A model generated the notes under the pieces. That model searched no databases and was not told the DNA's origin. It was given only the letters and a program-made list of their open reading frames with translations. Shown piece after piece: positions 12,287 through 23,750 of a stretch of DNA of 64,000 nt (its first letter is position 1; every line of letters starts with the position of its first letter). This DNA is from Cymodocea nodosa (Eukaryota > Streptophyta > Magnoliopsida > Alismatales > Cymodoceaceae). The translations under genes were made by a program, and so were the position numbers. The stretch lies in assembly GCA_036874045.1 (NCBI GenBank), contig CM072336.1, positions 19,711,001 through 19,775,000 of the forward strand, read 5' to 3'.

Positions 12287-12743
12287 ATTGTATTGTTCGT
12301 CTACTTATATATATTTGTTTGAAAAATATCTGATTGATTGTAATGTTAACTATTCATATAAATGAATGTATGTTTTTCAGATGTGTTTGCATTTATGTTT
12401 GAGAATGATGTAATGGATGAACTATCTTGAATATTATATAATTGTTTGAACAAGATGTGCAAGACTGTTTAAAAGATTTACATATTTGCTGAATGATAGG
12501 ATTAAATACAAGATAACTAGATAATGCTTGAAAATATCTGCATGCTGCAAAGTAAAATATAAATTCTGCACAACATGAAATGAACTGCAAGTTAAATATT
12601 CATATAATGTTCATATTTAAATGAGTTAAATTAGAACACTACATTAATGACATGTATTTAACTTTAATTAAGTTGACAAAATGCAAGAGAGAAAAATATA
12701 TAGAAGTTAATACGATGAGTAAGTTTTAGAAATTTACTTAGTG

Positions 12744-12935
12744 TTAACTCAACGAACTTACTTCGTTGAGTTAACCTTAACTCCACAAGGTCAATAATAG
12801 AATATAAGGTCACTCTGTTGAGTTAACTGTAACTCAATGAAGTTAGTCCGTGGAGTTAGCAACAGTAACTGAAGCTAGTCCGTTGAGTTAACTGTAACTC
12901 AATGAGTTAACTGTAACTCAACGAGGTTAGTTTGT
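12744..12935. repeat. Array of AACTCAACGA hairpin units
   Basis: The first unit (12744-12774) is a perfect 13-base inverted repeat, TTAACTCAACGAA, with a 5-base loop. At least four more copies of CGTTGAGTTAACTGTAACTCA-type sequence follow, with 4-base loops. The same units occur near 3800, 7430-8160, 9700-9870, 14735, 16370, 18330-18710 and 30700. Confidence 0.85.
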
Positions 12936-13104
12936 AGATTAAACTAAACGATTATTCTTTTAACCACGAACAAAACTTCGTGGGTTTAGTAGTTACTAAA
13001 AATTTGAAATTAGAAGTGGCACACGTACCATAAAAATAGGAATCACATTGCACGTTACAAGACACGTTCTTGCAACGAGATTCATTTGCTTTATGGACGT
13101 GCAT

Positions 13105-13114
13105 TATAAATATA
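13105..13114 (+). promoter_or_regulatory. TATA-like box upstream of the gag remnant
   Basis: TATAAATATA, about 275 bases before the first gag codon and about 170 bases after the hairpin array. The sequence is a good plant TATA box, but in DNA this AT-rich the match could be by chance. No start site can be shown. Confidence 0.35.
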
Positions 13115-13384
13115 GAACAGAATGTTATTTATGAGTTACCAGCACTTGTGGAAGAAAAGGAAATTCGTTGGGAAACTGGAAGGAGAAGCAGTTGATTCAA
13201 TTTCATCTGTCAACAACTATTTACTGAATATAAGCTTCAAACTAGTATGTAATTAATCTTCTACTATTTTACTTTATGTTAAGAGTTTATGAGCACATGG
13301 ATTCGTTCTCTTAGCATTAAACGATTAGTAAGAACACCTACACAAGATTATTCAACATAGAGACGTATTAAAATATTTTATGAA

Positions 13385-14638
13385 TTGGACTTTAACGAAA
13401 TCCTTAAGGGTGTAGCTAACCTTTCTTTAAAAGAGAACAAAGATATGACTGCTCCAGTAGAGAAACCATTAGGGGAAATTCTGTATCCTGAATTAGTTGA
13501 TGAACCTTTATGTATTCGATTGCCAAACTTTGAGGGAGATAGGTTTGAATTGAAATCTAATTATATTAGTTAATTGCCACATTTTCATGGATTAGAAAGA
13601 GAGTATGCCTATTATTTTCTTAGAGAATTTAACGAAGTTTGTCAAATGATGAAAATGTCTAACATGAGTATAGATGCTATTAAACTTAGATATATCCCTT
13701 TTGCTTTAAAAGACACAACTAAGAGATGGTTATATACTCTATCGCTTGATTCAATTTCTACGTGGACTAAATTTTGCTCTATCTTTTTGGAAAAGTATTA
13801 TTCAACACATCAAACAATTAAAAAGAAAAAGGAAATATTAATGTGTAGCCAAAAACAGGGAGAATCATTCTGAAAATATTTTGAAAGATTTAAAGATTTA
13901 CTAACTCAATGTCCACATCATGAAATGAGTAAATCACAATTAATAGGTATAATTTATGAAGGCATAAATGTTTCAACAAAATCTTTATTAGAATTTACTT
14001 GTTAGAATGGATTTTTAAAACTGTGTAGTGAAGAAGCATGGGCATACTTAGAAAACTTTGCAAAAAGAACTACACGGTGGGAAAACTCGGCTGAAGCTAT
14101 TACAGATAAAAGAATATTGCCAAGGGGAATGCATGAAATAGATTCAAACACTATGCTTGAAGTTAAATTAACTGAATTAACAAAGAAAATAGAAGAGTTA
14201 TCATTAAATCAAAAGACTAGCAGAAAAGAATGCAAACGTTAATGACTTAGATATTATTTATGATAGAAACCAGAAAGATAACTTTGGAAATTCTTATCAT
14301 TCTAATTGAAGAAATCACCCGAATTTATCTTAGAGAAACAACAATTTCCAGGGAGGAGAAAATATAAATGATAAAAATATAAGTTATGAAACATTAATTG
14401 AACAAGGATCTAGAATAGAGAAGTTAGAAAAGATAATTCAACAATTAAACAATCGTCTAGATCTTGTATTTGGAAATGCTGCAATTCAAAATCAAAATAT
14501 AAATAAAAATATACCCCCTAGACAAAAGGAATCAATAGAAGTTAGACCTACTAGATGAGTGTCAATGCAAGCAGTACTTAACCTTATCAACAGAACTGTT
14601 AATGAAATTGATACCTCCTCTAGGAGGGTAACTGAATG
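13385..14638 (+). pseudogene. Athila-like gag remnant
   Basis: Frame 13385-14242 encodes FELKSNYIS then LPHFHGLEREYAYYFLREF, LRYIPFALKDTTKRWLYTL, WTKFCSIFLEKYYSTHQT, KYFERFKDLLTQCPHHEMS and EEAWAYLENFAKRTTRWEN. This is the full succession of conserved blocks of Athila/Tat gag (nucleocapsid precursor that packages element RNA). Stops lie at 13571 (TAA), 13871 (TGA) and 14003 (TAG). After a frameshift near 14235 the C-terminal part continues in another frame, with RNHPNLS and a coiled coil (RIEKLEKIIQQLNNRL), ending at about 14638. The stops in 'N*RNHPNLS*RN' stand where Athila gag normally has Trp. No pol follows: the next coding remnant is an F-box gene. Confidence 0.88.
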
Positions 14639-14853
14639 AAACAGTATAACTGAAGTAACTATGTATAATATAGTAAGTAGAAAAATATAAAAAAAAATGT
14701 AAGTTTAATTGTAGTTAGTAGTATCATAGAGTTATTAATTAACTCAACGAGCTTAGTCCATTGAGTTATGACCTAACTCCACAAGGTTAAGTAAGTAGCT
14801 ATGTTAATTTTGTCTCTATTAATTTTTGTTTATGTTATACAGAATTACAACAG
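14639..14853 (+). other. Short spacer with hairpin motif and splice-acceptor-like end
   Basis: Contains 'aactcaacgagctta' followed by 'ccattgagtt' (14740-14766), the same hairpin type seen before the other ORFs, and ends with a pyrimidine-rich run and 'gttatacag' just before the F-box start. The last piece could be an intron 3' splice site, but no donor is identified. Confidence 0.4.
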
Positions 14854-15943
14854 ATGGAATTAATGAAATTACCACTAGATGCACTAAGGGAAGTACTAAG
14901 TAACATATCAGCTAGAGATCTATGCAGACTATGTTGTGTATCAAAGGAAATTAAAGACTATGTTAGAGAAAAATATTTTCATGGACTACAAGCTGCAAAA
15001 ATGACTAAGATTGGAGATGGATTTTTATGGAAGTCATTTAATCGTAATTCAATCAGTTATGAATATCTGAATATGGAAGAAACTACTGGAATTCCACCCC
15101 AATACATTAGAAGGAATAGATCATATTATGTGAATAGACGAAGGATTAATTATATATAGAACCAAACTAAGGTATGCAATTCTGTTACCTGATATTTTGA
15201 TTAGAAATCCTATCACAAGAGAAGAATGGAATATAGGAATGCCTAATAGATATGAAGTACCAACTAAAAATTGTAGGTCAGCTTTAATATTTTCTGATAA
15301 AAATTCGACCATTCCTGAAAAATTATATTATTGGAGACCAACTGAAAATTGGGATGAAGATTTATGCTTAAGTGTGTATAATTTTCTGAATAGATCTTGG
15401 ACTTAAAATACTATGATATATCTAGGACAGAAAACATTAATTAACAACATACATGTCATACTTGATGGATATATATATCTATGACTAGATATATCAGTTA
15501 CATTTAGATCTGATTTATATATAACAAGCATAGACAGTTATGATGATTTTATAGAAATATTACCTATACCGAGTGATATAGCTAAACCACTGTCTTTAGA
15601 ATATGATCAAATTCAAATAGGAATGTGGTATAATGAATATGATGATCCTACTTTATGTCTTATAAGATGGTGGGATGAATTGAGGAAATTTCAAATATGG
15701 ATTATAAAAGACCTAAATGAATGGAAGTGGGAAGAGAAATATATGGAATTAGATGTAGAAATAGAAACAGTTACATTATCTTGGAACAGAAGATGATCCC
15801 TTTCTACATTTCATTTCATTAATGGAAATACACTTATATTTAGTATTGATAACATACTGCAAATTTACAAGTTAAAAAGGAAAACGGACTGCATTGAAAC
15901 AAAATTAATAGCAAGAAGAATTTTGCCTAAAAAGTTTGCTTAG
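14854..15943 (+). pseudogene. F-box protein remnant captured inside the gypsy element
   Basis: The first 45 residues (KLPLDALREVLSNISARDL then CRLCCVSKEIKDYVREKYF) form a canonical F-box, the part that binds Skp1 in SCF ubiquitin ligases. A frameshift between 15140 and 15158 changes frame, and the coding trace then continues to TAG 15941-15943 (about 363 codons overall). It has further stops at 15404 (TAA), near 15482 (TGA) and near 15794 (TGA). The second part has LLPDILIRNPITREEWNIGMP, like the N-P-x-T-x-E-E start of DUF295-type or other F-box-associated beta-propeller domains, and ends IETKLIARRILPKKFA. It lies on the same strand as gag, before the polypurine tract and LTR, so it replaces pol. 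I infer capture of a host gene, or of another element's cargo. The substrate is unknown. Confidence 0.75.
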
Positions 15944-17799
15944 ACTGACACGTTTATTTCATTTGTTACTACTTTTCAATCATGTTCTTAAATTGTGATT
16001 TTGTGCATTTAATGTTGTGTGTATTCTGCATTTATTTTTTAGAAAAAGAAAAAGAAGATAAAAAAATTTTAGTTTTAGTTTTATTCTATAAGAAAAGAAA
16101 AACAAAATATCAATCCAGTTTATTGGTATCTGTTCTAGGAAACCAACTAGCTTACTTGTGAGCCACCAAAGGCATAGGAGCCTAGGTTCCGCACAAGACC
16201 CTGATTAATAAGTGATGTTTTGTTATGTGGTTATATATTCTGCTTTTATTTGTGAATGAAAAGTTTTTCAGAATCAAGAATTGGAAGATATTGAAGGAGA
16301 TACAAAAGAATAAGGTATGTAATTGATTACTTATCTTGAATTTACATTTAAACTCAATTCGTGGTGTTATTCATTAACTCAACGAATTAAGTTTGTTGAG
16401 TTAGGTACTAAGTCAACGAAATAAGATTCATGCCTGCTACAATTACTGTATTTACTGTAAAATCTTTTACATTAAGGATAATGCAAAATGTAGGTATGGG
16501 GGGGAGGTAATTAAAGTAACAACTATGTAATTTTGTTAATTAGAAGAATTAAAATGGTATTGCAAAGTTTTATGAAAATTGAAAATTTTTAAAGAACTAT
16601 CTGATAATTGAAATTGCAAAATTTTTAAAGAACTATAACTACTTGAATGTTATATAAGATGCTACAAATTTTACTATTCATACAAATCTAGATATAGTAT
16701 TTATGTTTTTGCTAAAATTTATGAGTTTAACAGTTTCATGATTTTAAAAAGAAATCAGAATGCTTAACTAAAACTCAATAAATTATCTGAAATCCTGAAA
16801 GAGCTAAAATGTTGATTTTTGGATTAAATGAAATACATATGATCAAGGATACATTTAATTTGATTGATTAAACTTGTAAAATGATTTATGTGTAGATCTT
16901 ATTAAACTTCAAAAAAAGTATGAGTTTATTGATATGGATTCATATTTTCAGTAAATAATAGTATGACTATATGAGATTTGTGTTTTATTACATCTATATG
17001 AAAAAATACGTACATATACTATGTTGAAAAGAGAGAAAAAAAAAAAAGAGAAAAAAAAAGAAGAGAAAAACTTTGAGAGTTTATTGACTTGTTTGAACAC
17101 GAGCCTTTTGTACTTAAGTAAATAGGTATGTAAGGATTGTTAACCTGAAAAAGAACTCTTTAAATCTAGCAACCTAAGATCCTGATCAGATCTGGGATTG
17201 TTGACTGAAAGCTCGATGCATGGGTACATTAGAAAGCTCTTGAATGATTCAAGCTTGTCAAATTAACTTTTAAAGTACAAATATACATATACTGTTCTAA
17301 AAAGATACAAGTGTTTTGTGAAATACATATATCTTTTGAATCAAGTATATTTTCTATTATCTAAAATTGATGAAGTATGAATCTAGAAGACTTTTAAAGT
17401 TGTTTATTTGAGATACAATTCTTTATTCTACTTGTTTTAATCATATTGAATTGGATTGTGTTTTGATTCGTATGTAGTTGAAATTTATTCTGGAAATCAT
17501 ATTGGAAAATTCAAGATGACAGATGCTGAAAAGAAGAGAAAAATGATAATATAATTAACACCTATGTAATGCTGATATATTTTATATGTAATTTACATAT
17601 GTTCTAAATATATTTGTAGGTTGAAGAGGAGAAAATAATGTTAAAACAAATTACTGAAACATATAGAATACTATATAGTAATCTAAATTATGTATTCTGA
17701 AGAAGAACTAAGTGAAGAATTAATTCTAGCATTTTAGAAAGCCCAACTAATTAGATCTTAGTTTACTAAGGGACTAGTAAAATTTAAGTATGGGGGAAG
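15944..17799 (+). repeat. Non-coding 3' region of the Athila-like element
   Basis: No gene seen. Features are a possible exon-like piece near 16140-16200, a first purine-rich block 'gtatgggggggaggt' at about 16494, another hairpin motif (16375-16405), and 16918-17600 related to 1740-2424 in reverse. The segment ends in the polypurine tract next to the LTR. Long untranslated 3' regions with 'aagtatggggg' are usual in Athila elements. Confidence 0.65.
17789..17799 (+). promoter_or_regulatory. Polypurine tract of Athila-like element
   Basis: TATGGGGGAAG directly before the LTR start TGTTTAG. This is the site where plus-strand DNA synthesis would be primed. Its position establishes that the LTR to the right is the 3' LTR and that the element lies on the plus strand. 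Confidence 0.8.
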
Positions 17800-20025
17800 T
17801 GTTTAGAATGAAAAAGTGCATAATATTAACAGTTAAATGATGGTTAATCGCATAATATTTAGCTTATCATATGAGAATTAAGCCATTATGTTATAATTTC
17901 ACTATTATAAGCATTAATGAAAGAATCTACATAATTTCAGGGAATTAATGTTAATTAAGTATATTTCTGATCTATTGGTAAATTGCAAGCTGTGAAATTC
18001 TTAAGTATCTGAATTTGCTGTTATTTCAGAGAGTTATGTTTAATTTACTGGACAGTTATGTTTTAAACGAATATTTTATTATTTCCTAGATTACACGTGT
18101 TGAAACTTCAATACATGACTTAAGTGGATTTTCGATGAGTTATCTGCTAACTATCTGAAATGCATCTAGGCATCGGATAGTTAAGATTGTAAGTATCTAA
18201 AATATCCTTTTATTCATAAAACTTATTAAGGACACATGTGATCTAAAAACCTGAATTAAGTGTGATTTTATAATGTTAAGCATGATCTATTTTATTTGCA
18301 TATATTTATATCATATACAAGTGAACAGTAACAACTCGTTGAGTTAATGTTCTTTTTGTTAAAAGATCACGTGCCAACTCATTGAGTTACAAGTTTAAAG
18401 GTATAAAAAGATCACGTGAGAACTCGTTGAGTTAATGAGTGAAAACTGTAAATTATATATCTGAACTCATTAAGTTAGAATTATGCACATGTTGAATTTA
18501 AATGCTTTATTATGTCACGTGAGATGCACATGTTTAACTCGTTAAGTTAGCATAACTGTATGCATTGAGTTACATGATTATACACTAAGGTAGCGCGTTA
18601 TGTTAGCAGCTTATTTCTTTATTAACGCGTTACATGATTGTACGCATTGAATTACACGTCTTTTATAGTTAAATCAATGAAGTAAGTTCGTTGAGTTATC
18701 TGTAACTCCACAGACTATTTATTTTCTAATATGCCACTATAGCAGTTACAAAAACAAGACATTCGAAGGAAAACCACAATTGCACGTATCACGTAGGAAT
18801 TTGCTCGTAGAATGAAGAAGAAATCACCATTGTTGATATGAATGAAGGAAATCCAACTGATCATCTAAGTAGAAGCAGTTACTACTGAAAAAATATAAAA
18901 GAAGATGAGAAAAAATGAAAAAAAGGTGGTTGGCGATGTTTGGGAGTGTGTAGAGGTGGAGGACCGCGCTAACTGTAGGCAATGTCGGAAGTTCACTGAA
19001 GCATTCACACCATCACCAACAATTCACCAACATCACCATAATCACCAACCATCGAAGGTCTATGAGGATACTTTCCTAATGTTGAGTTGATTTCCCAAAC
19101 ACGGTGCCTGACAACCATTGTGAGGAGTGATCACGTCGCAGGAAGGGAAGTCATTTTCACCAAGCACCGACTCATCTCAAGAGATCGTAAAACTTCTAGC
19201 CTTGGTTTTGGGTTGATGCTAGTATGCTAAAGAGGAGATCATCTTGCAATTTTGGACTCGCCATTTTATAAAGAGAGAAGGCAGGATTGTAAGTGATTAA
19301 GTTTTCAGTGGTGTAATCATGTCGCATGTAGTGACGAAAGTATTTATTGTCGATATAGATTATTTTACATTTCACCTTTCGCCCATTTTCATGAACATAT
19401 CAAAACAAAAATACCAAAAACAACAACTTATCTGTGTTTACATTTTGAATTTAAGTGTTATATTGTTTATTTTGTATCGTGATTAATGTTATCATTATCA
19501 TTATTGTGAATGTTTTATGTTTGTTTGATTTAGAAAATAGTTTTACAATTTACTAAAATTAATTCGTTCTAGATACTTAAAGATTTTAATGGTTACTGTT
19601 TGAAATATCTGAATGTTAGTATTGCTTAATAATAAATCTAATATTAACTAACATTAAAGAGCTTAACTGATGTTATTTACAATCTGTGGAACCGCCCAAT
19701 GTTTGGCCAAATTTCTTTGTAAATAGCAATATTAAATTGGAAAGATAGCATCGTAGAGTTAATTCAATTCCATGAGTGTAGGAGTGCTTACTGAGCATAT
19801 AAATTTCATTATTAAAAATGGAACAGTATACAATTTTTACTCAATTCTCTATGGGATTGACCTGTATTTGCACACAAATATAATATACACTATGCACTTG
19901 CAGTTAAAATACAAATTGGAATAAATATCTAATTTGTGTGAAATGTTGTTTGTTTACTTCTAAAAAGAATTACTGATATAAGCAAGTTTAAGATTTAACT
20001 TGTCACAACTAAACAGAAGTTAACA
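17800..20025 (+). mobile_element. Athila-like 3' LTR, complete
   Basis: Runs from TG at 17800 (after the polypurine tract) to ...AACAGAAGTTAACA at 20025, about 2.2 kb. The end is confirmed by the fragment at 2940-4185, which stops matching at the same base. The U3 part (17800-18720) holds CACGTG-type boxes (18094, 18366, 18413, 18516) and several AACTCGTTGAGTT and CGGATAGTTA motifs. A second diverged fragment lies reversed at 30505-31113. No 5' LTR is found in the window, so the element is incomplete. Confidence 0.8.
18894..18901 (+). promoter_or_regulatory. Probable TATA box of the Athila-like LTR
   Basis: TATAAAAG. It is conserved in the independent LTR fragment near 2988-2996 ('atataaaag'), where surrounding bases have changed more, which supports a promoter role. 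Confidence 0.55.
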
Positions 20026-21600
20026 AAATCCAATATACACATGCCCTAATTTCAAACTTGTATTTTGAATTCTATTGACGTTTTTAGTGGTTTGAAGGTT
20101 GATTTGAGCACTAGAACATTTGAGAAAAAATCTAAAACCTTCCTAATTTGTTCATCTATGTTTCTACTTTGATTCTCTAAAATTTTATAAGATTTGGAGT
20201 TGATTTGATAAGGGTTTTGAAGGTGACTTAATCAAGGCGTAGAATTTCAATTCTCTCTCTATTTTATCTATAATATTTTGTGAATATGCTATTATTTGGA
20301 TTATTATGATTTAACAACTCTATTTTGAACCTTATTGAAATAACTTTCCAACTCACCCAATTTCATCTTATTTAGATAAATTTTCAAAGTTATAAGCGTT
20401 TTATGACAAAGGTATCTATAAGTGTAGTTTTTCAAATTTTTGGATGAATTTTTCTTATGATTTTATTGCCATTGCTAAAAAAACTCAATTTTCTAAATGA
20501 TTTGAAAAACCTATATGTACCAAAAAAAACTTACCTAATATTTCCAACATTTAATACTTAATATAATTTAATATTAAATTAGAAACATATTAATATCATA
20601 AGTAATGTCATACTAAGTGGGACTTTAAATAGATGTGATCAAGAAATAGCATTTTGTAATATTTGAATGTCTACAACTGATCTTTCTTATTATATAATAA
20701 CATAAGTGATTTTCATATCAAAATTACAAGTTGTTAAAACATTTTGCATTAATTTACCTTTTCTATTTTTGAATTTAGCATTTTCTTCTCTAAAAAATAG
20801 TGGTCTTGATATGTGCACTGATTATAACATTAATGCAATTTTGATTAAAAAAATTAAACAATGTCAATTTTATAACAAATACTATTAATGAATTAAAAGA
20901 GACAATATAATATAATGAACATATTACCTTAAAATATAAGAAAATACAATCAATATACATGACATTTACTTGGTCAATTGACGATAATCTTCTATATATT
21001 ATATGTTCAATGCCATTACAAATCCAAATGAATGTGAACTTTGCTTGTTCTTTGTAACTAAATAATGTATTCATTTATAATATGATGTATGATTTATAAA
21101 ATTAGTTATTAAATACATATGTTTATTAACATGAGTTGTTCTCATCATGTCTTTCCTCTCAAAAAATGCATTTTGTTTAATCATGCATATATGTATTTTA
21201 TATATGGGATTTCTTTAAATGTTTATGTTTATATTTAATTTAATATTTATATTTTATACTAAAAATATTCAAATATTTCTTTGTTTATTTCTTTTTTTCT
21301 TTTGATATTTTGTTTGTGATTTCCAATGCATCTTTCTTTAGATATCCATAAGTTATATTTAAAACATTTTAATTTTCACCTTAGATTTTTATATGTAAAA
21401 TTTGGAGTAAAATATTTTAAACGTCAAAAAGTATTTAGTTTATATTTTACACACTGTAATTTAATTTTATTCAAAATCCTAATTTTGATTGAAATTTTGA
21501 GTAGATAGGACATCACATTGAACATTTTGTTCAATCAAGCTTTTATTATTAATTATTTACTTATAAATTTATAATCAATGAAAATATATTGTAATTATGT
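20026..21600. other. AT-rich intergenic DNA
   Basis: No gene, terminal repeat or retroelement motif that I recognise. The short ORFs in this stretch have no plausible protein features and their composition is that of the surrounding AT-rich DNA. Confidence 0.5.
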
Positions 21601-22319
21601 ATATTAATATTATAATAATAATAATTAGTACGAATGCATTTCTGCTATTCTTAGAATTCTCGTTAGTGAAGTTACAACCACCGCACGATTAAGGTATGCG
21701 TAATTTTTCCTTTGTTCAGAAATACCGGTTGCAATAGCTTGATTGATGGTCATGTTTAGGAGAAACTTCTGTTTTTCTACACCATATATTTGCGTTCGTG
21801 AGTTAAGTATTTGCTTTCGGTTTTTTTTTGGCATTAGACAAATGTAGGGAGTGGACCTCTCCTGATGTCTAATATTTGCTATTTATTTATTTTGTCTGAT
21901 AAATTATTCAATGTGTTATTACACTATTTACATTTACATTTGAAAAGTAAATTATAAAGTTTTGTCGATTATAAATCTCCCTATGTTTAGAATACAAAAA
22001 GATGTGTGCCTGTACAAAGAGAAAACTAGAAGTGAGATGTGACCTTAGTAGAAGCCGCGTAGTGGATTCAATCTCAAAAATGACGTGTAAATCACTTCAT
22101 ACAAAATATAAAACTATTAGCATTTGAGAGTAATGTTGCTTAATATATTTTTGGAAAGGTATGCTGTCCCAATTCTATTTATGTATATTGTCATCTCCAA
22201 AGGCTGATAAGTTCTATGTTTATATATAGATATTCTACTTAATGAGTCATCCGGATTAAGTTGGCAAAAACAAGTAGACACATCTCTTTAGAACATATAA
22301 TAAATTATCGTGTTTGTTT
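21601..22319. other. Intergenic DNA with an unrecognised 69-codon minus-strand ORF
   Basis: The ORF at 21625-21834 (minus) encodes a basic peptide containing NMTINQAIATGISEQRKNYA and VVVTSLTRILRIAE. It is less AT-rich than its surroundings and uses varied codons, so it might be a fragment of a real exon. I do not recognise the family and there is no supporting context. The rest of the stretch shows nothing. Confidence 0.25.
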
Positions 22320-23750
22320 AAAATTCATTTAAATAAACGAGCATGCACAAAATGAAACAAATGCACACACACACACGCTCCTACAGACAAACAAATACAC
22401 ATACATACACAAAAACACGTACACATAGTATTTGTACACATGAACACACATACACAATTATAAACGCACACATACAACATACACGCACACACACACAAAT
22501 ACAAAGAAACAAACCAAAACAAGCTCACGCACACAAAGAGGAAAAGACAATGTTTGAAAGAGTAAAACATTTTGTAGTATAAATCTCAAATATATACCAC
22601 TTGAGATCTATTTGTGCATCTAAAAAGAAAATGTTAAAACTCGATAAAAAAAAGTTACAGAAAATCATCAAAAAATATAATATTTGCACACCAAACAGAT
22701 AGAAAAATTCAAAAAGTGAAAATTAATATAATGTAATAAAATATAAATGAATAATATAAAAATATTTGTAGACATCTCTAAGTTTATAGAAAAATTAAAA
22801 ATGTTTACATTTTCGTAATCGTACATTATATATTACGAAGTTAAATTTATAATATATAAAAATATTGTAAAAATTTATTATTATTATTTTATCTTTTTTT
22901 TTAACATACAAAATTAACAAATTATATTTTCTTTTATTTCTTTTTCCCTTTTTTTCCTCACCTTTAAACTCTTCAACTCGGAAAAAGACAACTCTTGCTT
23001 CTTCTTGCAAAACTCTCCAAAAAATGACGACGAAAGTGATGAACCAAACATAAATATACAATATTTTTTCACCACTTTTCTTCGTACACAAACTATCCGT
23101 TGAACATAAAAATTATCATGTTCGCTTAAATTCATTTAATTTAAATAAATGAGTATGCACAAAATGATACGTCGTAACATTCATTTGTTTAAACACACAC
23201 ACAATCACACGTAGACTTACAAAGAGAAGCACACACACAAGCACACGTAGACTTACAAAGAGAAGCACACACACAAACACACCAGCATACATAGACAAAA
23301 ACCATATCAACTTCAATCATATGCGTATGATCTATCTTAATCCTTTAAATTAGAAATGAGAACAAAGATAATGTAAAGTCTTATCTACACCTCATCCAAC
23401 AACATTTAAAATCCAAAGCTCCATTATGTAACAAAAAATGAACACATGAAATCCATCACCAGCCTTGGCACCTATTAGTATTGGTTTATTGAAAAAGAAG
23501 GGTTTGTACAAGATTGGGGTATTTAAAAAACATGTTATAGATTATGGACCAGCCTTATCTGTACCTTAGCACAATACTGAAAACGTAAAGGATGAAAAAA
23601 CACTAGTAAAATCAAATGATATAAGTTATATTGATTATTGTAATTGACTTGCAATTCTGATAATAGACATCATAGACATGTGTAGACCACCACATGTATA
23701 TAAAAGACAGTATTATCAGATCACATAGTACTACAATACAATGTAACAAC
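22320..23750. repeat. CA-rich dispersed repeat with short tandem units
   Basis: Two copies of a repeat starting 'aaattcattt(a)aataaa(c/t)gag' then 'atgcacaaaatg' (22322 and 23126) each lead into CA/TG-rich simple sequence. The same opening occurs at about 24045 and 41824. 22366-22515 is imperfect (CA)n. 23195-23285 contains two copies of a ~38-base unit with 'cacgtagacttacaaagag'. No coding capacity. Confidence 0.65.
22366..22515. repeat. Imperfect (CA)n microsatellite
   Basis: Nearly continuous alternation of CA with A, T and G interruptions over 150 bases. It produces open frames on both strands (His/Thr-rich one way, Cys/Val-rich the other) that are by-products of the repeat. Confidence 0.85.

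Larger units (their letters stand above)
12287..13384 (+). other. Leader between ORFs with hairpin array and TATA-like box
   Basis: No gene seen. 12287-12700 is AT-rich and unremarkable. The hairpin array follows at 12744-12935, then about 200 bases with several ACGT-containing motifs (12993-13105), then a TATA-like box, then the gag remnant. The order suggests an LTR or internal leader of the gag-bearing element, but I could not match it to the LTR at 17800-20025. Confidence 0.5.

Noticed and set aside
22325-22582. ORFs on both strands across the CA-rich tract (Cys/Val-rich and His/Thr-rich)
   Set aside because: Translations of a (CA)n microsatellite. Both strands open together for that reason.
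22795-23135. Overlapping Lys/Ile-rich minus-strand ORFs
   Set aside because: AT-rich composition, two frames open at once, no homology recognised.
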